This document shows, piece after piece, positions 6,695 through 8,817 of a DNA stretch of 8,817 bases. Position numbers and translations under genes: made by a program. The stretch covers positions 1-8,817 of the forward strand of contig JAJYHI010000146.1 of NCBI GenBank assembly GCA_021784835.1, in the 5' to 3' direction. The notes beneath the pieces were generated by a model. It was given only the letters and a program-made list of their open reading frames with translations, made no database searches and had not been told where the DNA came from. Position 1 is the first letter of the stretch; each line of letters starts with the position of its first letter. The stretch comes from a bacterium (GTDB lineage: Bacteria > SZUA-79 > Acidulodesulfobacterales > Acidulodesulfobacteraceae).

Positions 6695-7458
6695 TGTCCT
6701 TCTCCCGCGTTGTTTTTATTTTTTCCCGATACCACGCTTAAATAATAAGAATAAATGGCGACTACATATATAAAATCGATTAAAGGTCCGAAAGCAAAAA
6801 AGAGAGTTGCCATAAATACAAACGAAAATTTTTGCAGTATATATAAAAATAAAATATACCTGACAACTGCAAACATAACCGAATAAATCAATACCGAAAT
6901 AGTAACTAAAATTTTATAAAAAAAATTGGAGGGAAGCGGTATTAATGCCATTGCAAGAATAACAGGGATAAAAAACCATATTGCCACTTCAGTTTTCATA
7001 TACAGATCCGAAAATGTTGTGAAGTCGTATGGGAACCTAAAAGGAACAAGAACAAAGAACGCTGAAGATACTGCGTTTATTAATAATATATACATTAAAT
7101 ATAAAAAAACAGGCTTAAAAATTTGCGTCTTTATAAAAAGCAACATAATTATAAGAGCGAGAAAAGAAAATATAAAAAATAATAAATAAAACAGCGGCGA
7201 ATGAAAGAGCGAATGCATATGTACTATATATAAGTGTGAAAAAAAATAACGCCTTTTTAATATCTCAATTTTTCCATTGATAAAATATTCAGAAAGAATA
7301 AACGTAGAAAATTTACATATATAAAGAGTTACTATAGGATAAAAGAACAGCACCAATAAAACAGGCGACAAGAGGCCTATGCTTGCCCAAAAAACATTTT
7401 TTTTGGAAAACGGCTCCTTTCTGTAAGCTCGGTGATAAAAAATAGTATCCTTTGTCAT
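6682..7458 (-). CDS. Six-TM integral membrane protein of unknown function
   Basis: I do not recognise a family. The 258 residues are strongly hydrophobic and aromatic. Predicted helices by eye lie at about 24-48, 86-110, 116-139, 156-175, 182-208 and 212-240, with a basic, soluble N-terminus (MTKDTIFYHRAYRKEPFSKK). Polar residues buried among helices that could matter are R141, D145, E157, R200 and D228, in the segments FRFPYDF, KTEVAIWF, FAVVRYI and FGPLIDF. It lies between the YaiO-like gene (32 bp upstream) and the GT2 synthase, overlapping the latter by 13 bp, so it is probably a partner of the synthase or of export. The ATG at 7458 has no Shine-Dalgarno site: the 32 upstream bases contain no G. 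However, no alternative in-frame ATG occurs until past the first helix. Only one Cys (C48) is present, so it does not fit the exosortase catalytic pattern. Confidence 0.75.
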   Translation of the reverse strand: MTKDTIFYHRAYRKEPFSKKNVFWASIGLLSPVLLVLFFYPIVTLYICKFSTFILSEYFINGKIEILKRRYFFSHLYIVHMHSLFHSPLFYLLFFIFSFLALIIMLLFIKTQIFKPVFLYLMYILLINAVSSAFFVLVPFRFPYDFTTFSDLYMKTEVAIWFFIPVILAMALIPLPSNFFYKILVTISVLIYSVMFAVVRYILFLYILQKFSFVFMATLFFAFGPLIDFIYVVAIYSYYLSVVSGKNKNNAGEGQWLY

Positions 7459-7490
7459 ATTTATTTATTATTGTATTATTTAAAAATTAT

Positions 7491-8336
7491 TTAAAAGTTT
7501 TTAAAAATACCGATGTTTATGCCATAGGCTCTATAATTATCATGAAGAATAAAATAGTCTAAATTTCCTATAATTCCAAAATCTTTTCTTAACCATATCC
7601 TTTGGCGTATGTTTATATCCAAAGCATTATAATTTACATTACTTTGATACTGTACCGGCAGATAACTTGTCAAATATGCCTCGTTTCCGGTAATTACATT
7701 AAGGTACGTTCTCTCCCAATAACGCTTGCCGTAACCTATAGAGTAAAGATGCGACCAGAAAACAACATTGCCAGGATCGCTGATACCTCTAAATAACTGA
7801 TAACTTGCTATCCACCTTTTGTAATAATAAGTAATACCGGTAGAAGCTATCAGGTTTAAATTGTTATCGTTGTATTTTATGTAAGACCCGCCTATCTCCC
7901 ATACAATATTCTTATATTTACCCAGTTTGAAATTAAAATTATTATCTACTCTGAACTCAGGCAAATAAAGATAATTGGTGCCGCTTGAAATATCCGATAC
8001 TGTATAAAGCCATGGCGTCCAAATAGTATAGGCGCCTATTGTAGCGAGAAAACCTTCGCCTTCTATTGTTCTTGAAAACCCGTCTGCCTCAATAAAATAA
8101 TTGAATTTTTTATTTGAGTTATTGTAATATTTCACCGTGCCGATATACCATGAACCATAGATTCCATGTGGGTCAAGAAAATAATAGGAAGAACTTACAT
8201 CAATCCTTTGATTATAGGACGAATTTCCAGCGGCTAAAACGGTCCCTTGAACCGAAGACAAAATAGCGATGAACAGTGTAATTATCAAGCCAGTAAGTTT
8301 TAATCTTGCCATTAAATATTTCTTGATAACGGGCAT
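7491..8336 (-). CDS. YaiO-like outer membrane beta-barrel protein
   Basis: Probable outer-membrane beta-barrel and first gene of the operon. Residues 1-36 form a signal peptide (basic MPVIKKYLMARLK, hydrophobic 14-28, cleavage near TVLAA-G). The mature part is rich in Tyr, Asn and alternating hydrophobic residues, for example YNQRIDVSSSYYFLD, YGSWYIGTVKYYN, VWEIGGSYIKYND, WIASYQLFRG and INIRQRIWLR. It ends YGINIGIFKNF, the C-terminal aromatic residue expected for BAM-assembled barrels. The length (281) and the order of strands with a central LPEFRVDNNFNF fit the YaiO family, which has about 257 residues in E. coli. In E. coli, yaiO is neighbour to yaiP (a GT2) and yaiS (a PIG-L-type deacetylase), a grouping echoed here. 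The start ATG has AGGAG nine bases upstream; an ATG at residue 9 would still leave a signal peptide but lacks that spacing. It could be an export pore or a structural outer-membrane partner; family function is not proven. Confidence 0.7.
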   Translation of the reverse strand: MPVIKKYLMARLKLTGLIITLFIAILSSVQGTVLAAGNSSYNQRIDVSSSYYFLDPHGIYGSWYIGTVKYYNNSNKKFNYFIEADGFSRTIEGEGFLATIGAYTIWTPWLYTVSDISSGTNYLYLPEFRVDNNFNFKLGKYKNIVWEIGGSYIKYNDNNLNLIASTGITYYYKRWIASYQLFRGISDPGNVVFWSHLYSIGYGKRYWERTYLNVITGNEAYLTSYLPVQYQSNVNYNALDINIRQRIWLRKDFGIIGNLDYFILHDNYRAYGINIGIFKNF

Positions 8337-8385
8337 AGCGCAATTCTCCTTTTAAAATTTTTATAATACGCAATAAGCGAAACAA

Positions 8386-8606
8386 TTAGTTATAATTTCT
8401 GTTAATATCCGCAAAACTGAGCATTTTTTTGGCGCAACCGTAAAGAAGATTTATTTCTCTATATCTCTTTAGGTTTCATCTATCAAACCTCTTTTGTCAA
8501 ATTCTATTTTAACAATATAATTTATAAAATTAGCTATAATAGCCGCGTTTTTATTTCTCTTAATTAGCGCTAACTGTTCGCCATTTACGATTATAGGGCA
8601 ATTATA
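8386..8606 (-). pseudogene. Short frameshifted ORF remnant of unknown identity
   Basis: Two abutting minus-strand frames contain protein-like text. Frame one (8606-8469) reads from a stop to a stop and gives NGEQLALIKRNKNAAIIANF, then VKIEFDKRGLIDET. Frame two (8475-8386) continues with a shift as NLKRYREINLLYGCAKKMLS, then FADINRNYN and stop. Neither has a good start codon or ribosome site. Joined, they would give about 70 residues. I recognise no family; this may be a decayed gene or chance openness. Confidence 0.2.
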
Positions 8607-8617
8607 TTAATTATGAA
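8590..8617 (-). promoter_or_regulatory. Candidate sigma-70 promoter for the operon
   Basis: On the minus strand a perfect TATAAT (8595-8590) is preceded, 16 bases upstream, by TTCATA (8617-8612), which matches four of six -35 positions. It would start transcription near 8583, giving a leader of about 245 bases before the first gene at 8336. In DNA this AT-rich such matches arise by chance, so it is only the best candidate I saw. Confidence 0.25.
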
Positions 8618-8697
8618 TAATTATAATACATAATTCAAATATTTAATAATTTAATTTTTTTAACGAGCCTAATTTTTTAACCGCTTCAACTGTTGTC

Positions 8698-8737
8698 AAC
8701 TTTTAATTTGTCTATTGAATTTAACTTTTAATTTGTC
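8698..8737. repeat. 15-bp direct repeat pair
   Basis: AACTTTTAATTTGTC occurs identically at 8698-8712 and 8723-8737 (plus strand), giving a 25-bp period. A looser relative, GTCAACTTCTGTCA, lies at 8786-8799, and the first copy is preceded by GT, giving GTCAACTTTTAATTTGTC. Multiple short repeats of this kind occur at the ends of IS21-type elements, but no transposase is in the window. Confidence 0.7.
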
Positions 8738-8817
8738 ATAATATTCCGTTTATTGCTTTTATAGACTCTTGCATCTGATACCTAAGTCAACTTCTGTCAC
8801 CCCCTTTGCCCCTTTAT

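Larger units (their letters stand above)
8351..8817. other. Intergenic region without an intact gene
   Basis: The 467 bases upstream of the operon hold no complete gene in any frame that I can defend. They contain the candidate promoter, the frameshifted remnant and the direct repeats listed separately, plus a perfect 10-bp palindrome TTAGCGCTAA at 8564-8573. I saw no tRNA, CRISPR array or recognisable riboswitch. The last 20 or so bases turn C-rich on the plus strand. Confidence 0.6.

Noticed and set aside
6682..7458. Six-TM protein as an exosortase or archaeosortase
   Set aside because: The idea came from its position in a polysaccharide locus and its R200, but the catalytic Cys and its surrounding motif are missing.
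8495..8500. Perfect TTGACA -35 box on the minus strand
   Set aside because: No hexamer resembling TATAAT lies 15-19 bases downstream, and the box falls within the protein-like remnant.
8564..8573. Perfect palindrome TTAGCGCTAA as an operator
   Set aside because: Single 10-bp site without flanking symmetry or a second copy; too little to call.
8694..8699. Second TTGACA on the minus strand
   Set aside because: The best -10 at proper spacing (AAAATT) matches only three of six positions; the TTGACA is part of the repeat block.

Overview
The window is AT-rich, and all seven complete genes lie on the minus strand, read from right to left. It looks like bacterial DNA from a Gram-negative (diderm) organism: there is a signal-peptide-bearing outer-membrane beta-barrel protein ending in Phe, a probable exported glycosidase, and purine-rich Shine-Dalgarno sites. 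Lineage cannot be fixed from sequence alone. The lysine/isoleucine-rich, low-GC proteins would fit an AT-rich deltaproteobacterial or Sva0485-like group, but that is a guess.

The core (about 8336 down to 307) is a tight gene cluster that I read as an exopolysaccharide synthesis and export locus. In transcription order it holds: a YaiO-like outer-membrane beta-barrel; a six-TM membrane protein of unknown function; a membrane family-2 glycosyltransferase (processive synthase type); a membrane-anchored bactofilin-like beta-helix protein; a membrane-anchored protein with a glutamine-amidotransferase-like domain followed by a polysaccharide-deacetylase-like domain; a six-hairpin glycosidase-like exported protein; and WecB, which makes UDP-ManNAc from UDP-GlcNAc. 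Gaps are 60 bp or less. Three junctions overlap (13 bp, a 4-base ATGA, and 50 bp), which indicates an operon. Proposed logic (inference): WecB supplies precursor, the GT2 polymerises and secretes an amino-sugar polymer, the periplasmic deacetylase-like and glycosidase-like proteins modify or trim it, and YaiO serves the outer membrane. The roles of the six-TM protein and the bactofilin-like protein are open. No PilZ domain, TPR-barrel porin, BcsB or PgaD equivalent is visible, so it is not a standard cellulose, PNAG or Pel locus.

Both edges look like decayed or mobile DNA. At the left (1-306) is a C-terminal fragment of a DUF4143-type ATPase that runs off the window, plus a short frameshifted coding remnant. 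At the right (8337-8817) there is no intact gene: it holds a possible promoter, a short frameshifted ORF remnant, and a 15-bp direct repeat pair resembling the repeated ends of IS21-type elements. The exopolysaccharide operon may therefore sit in a rearranging region.
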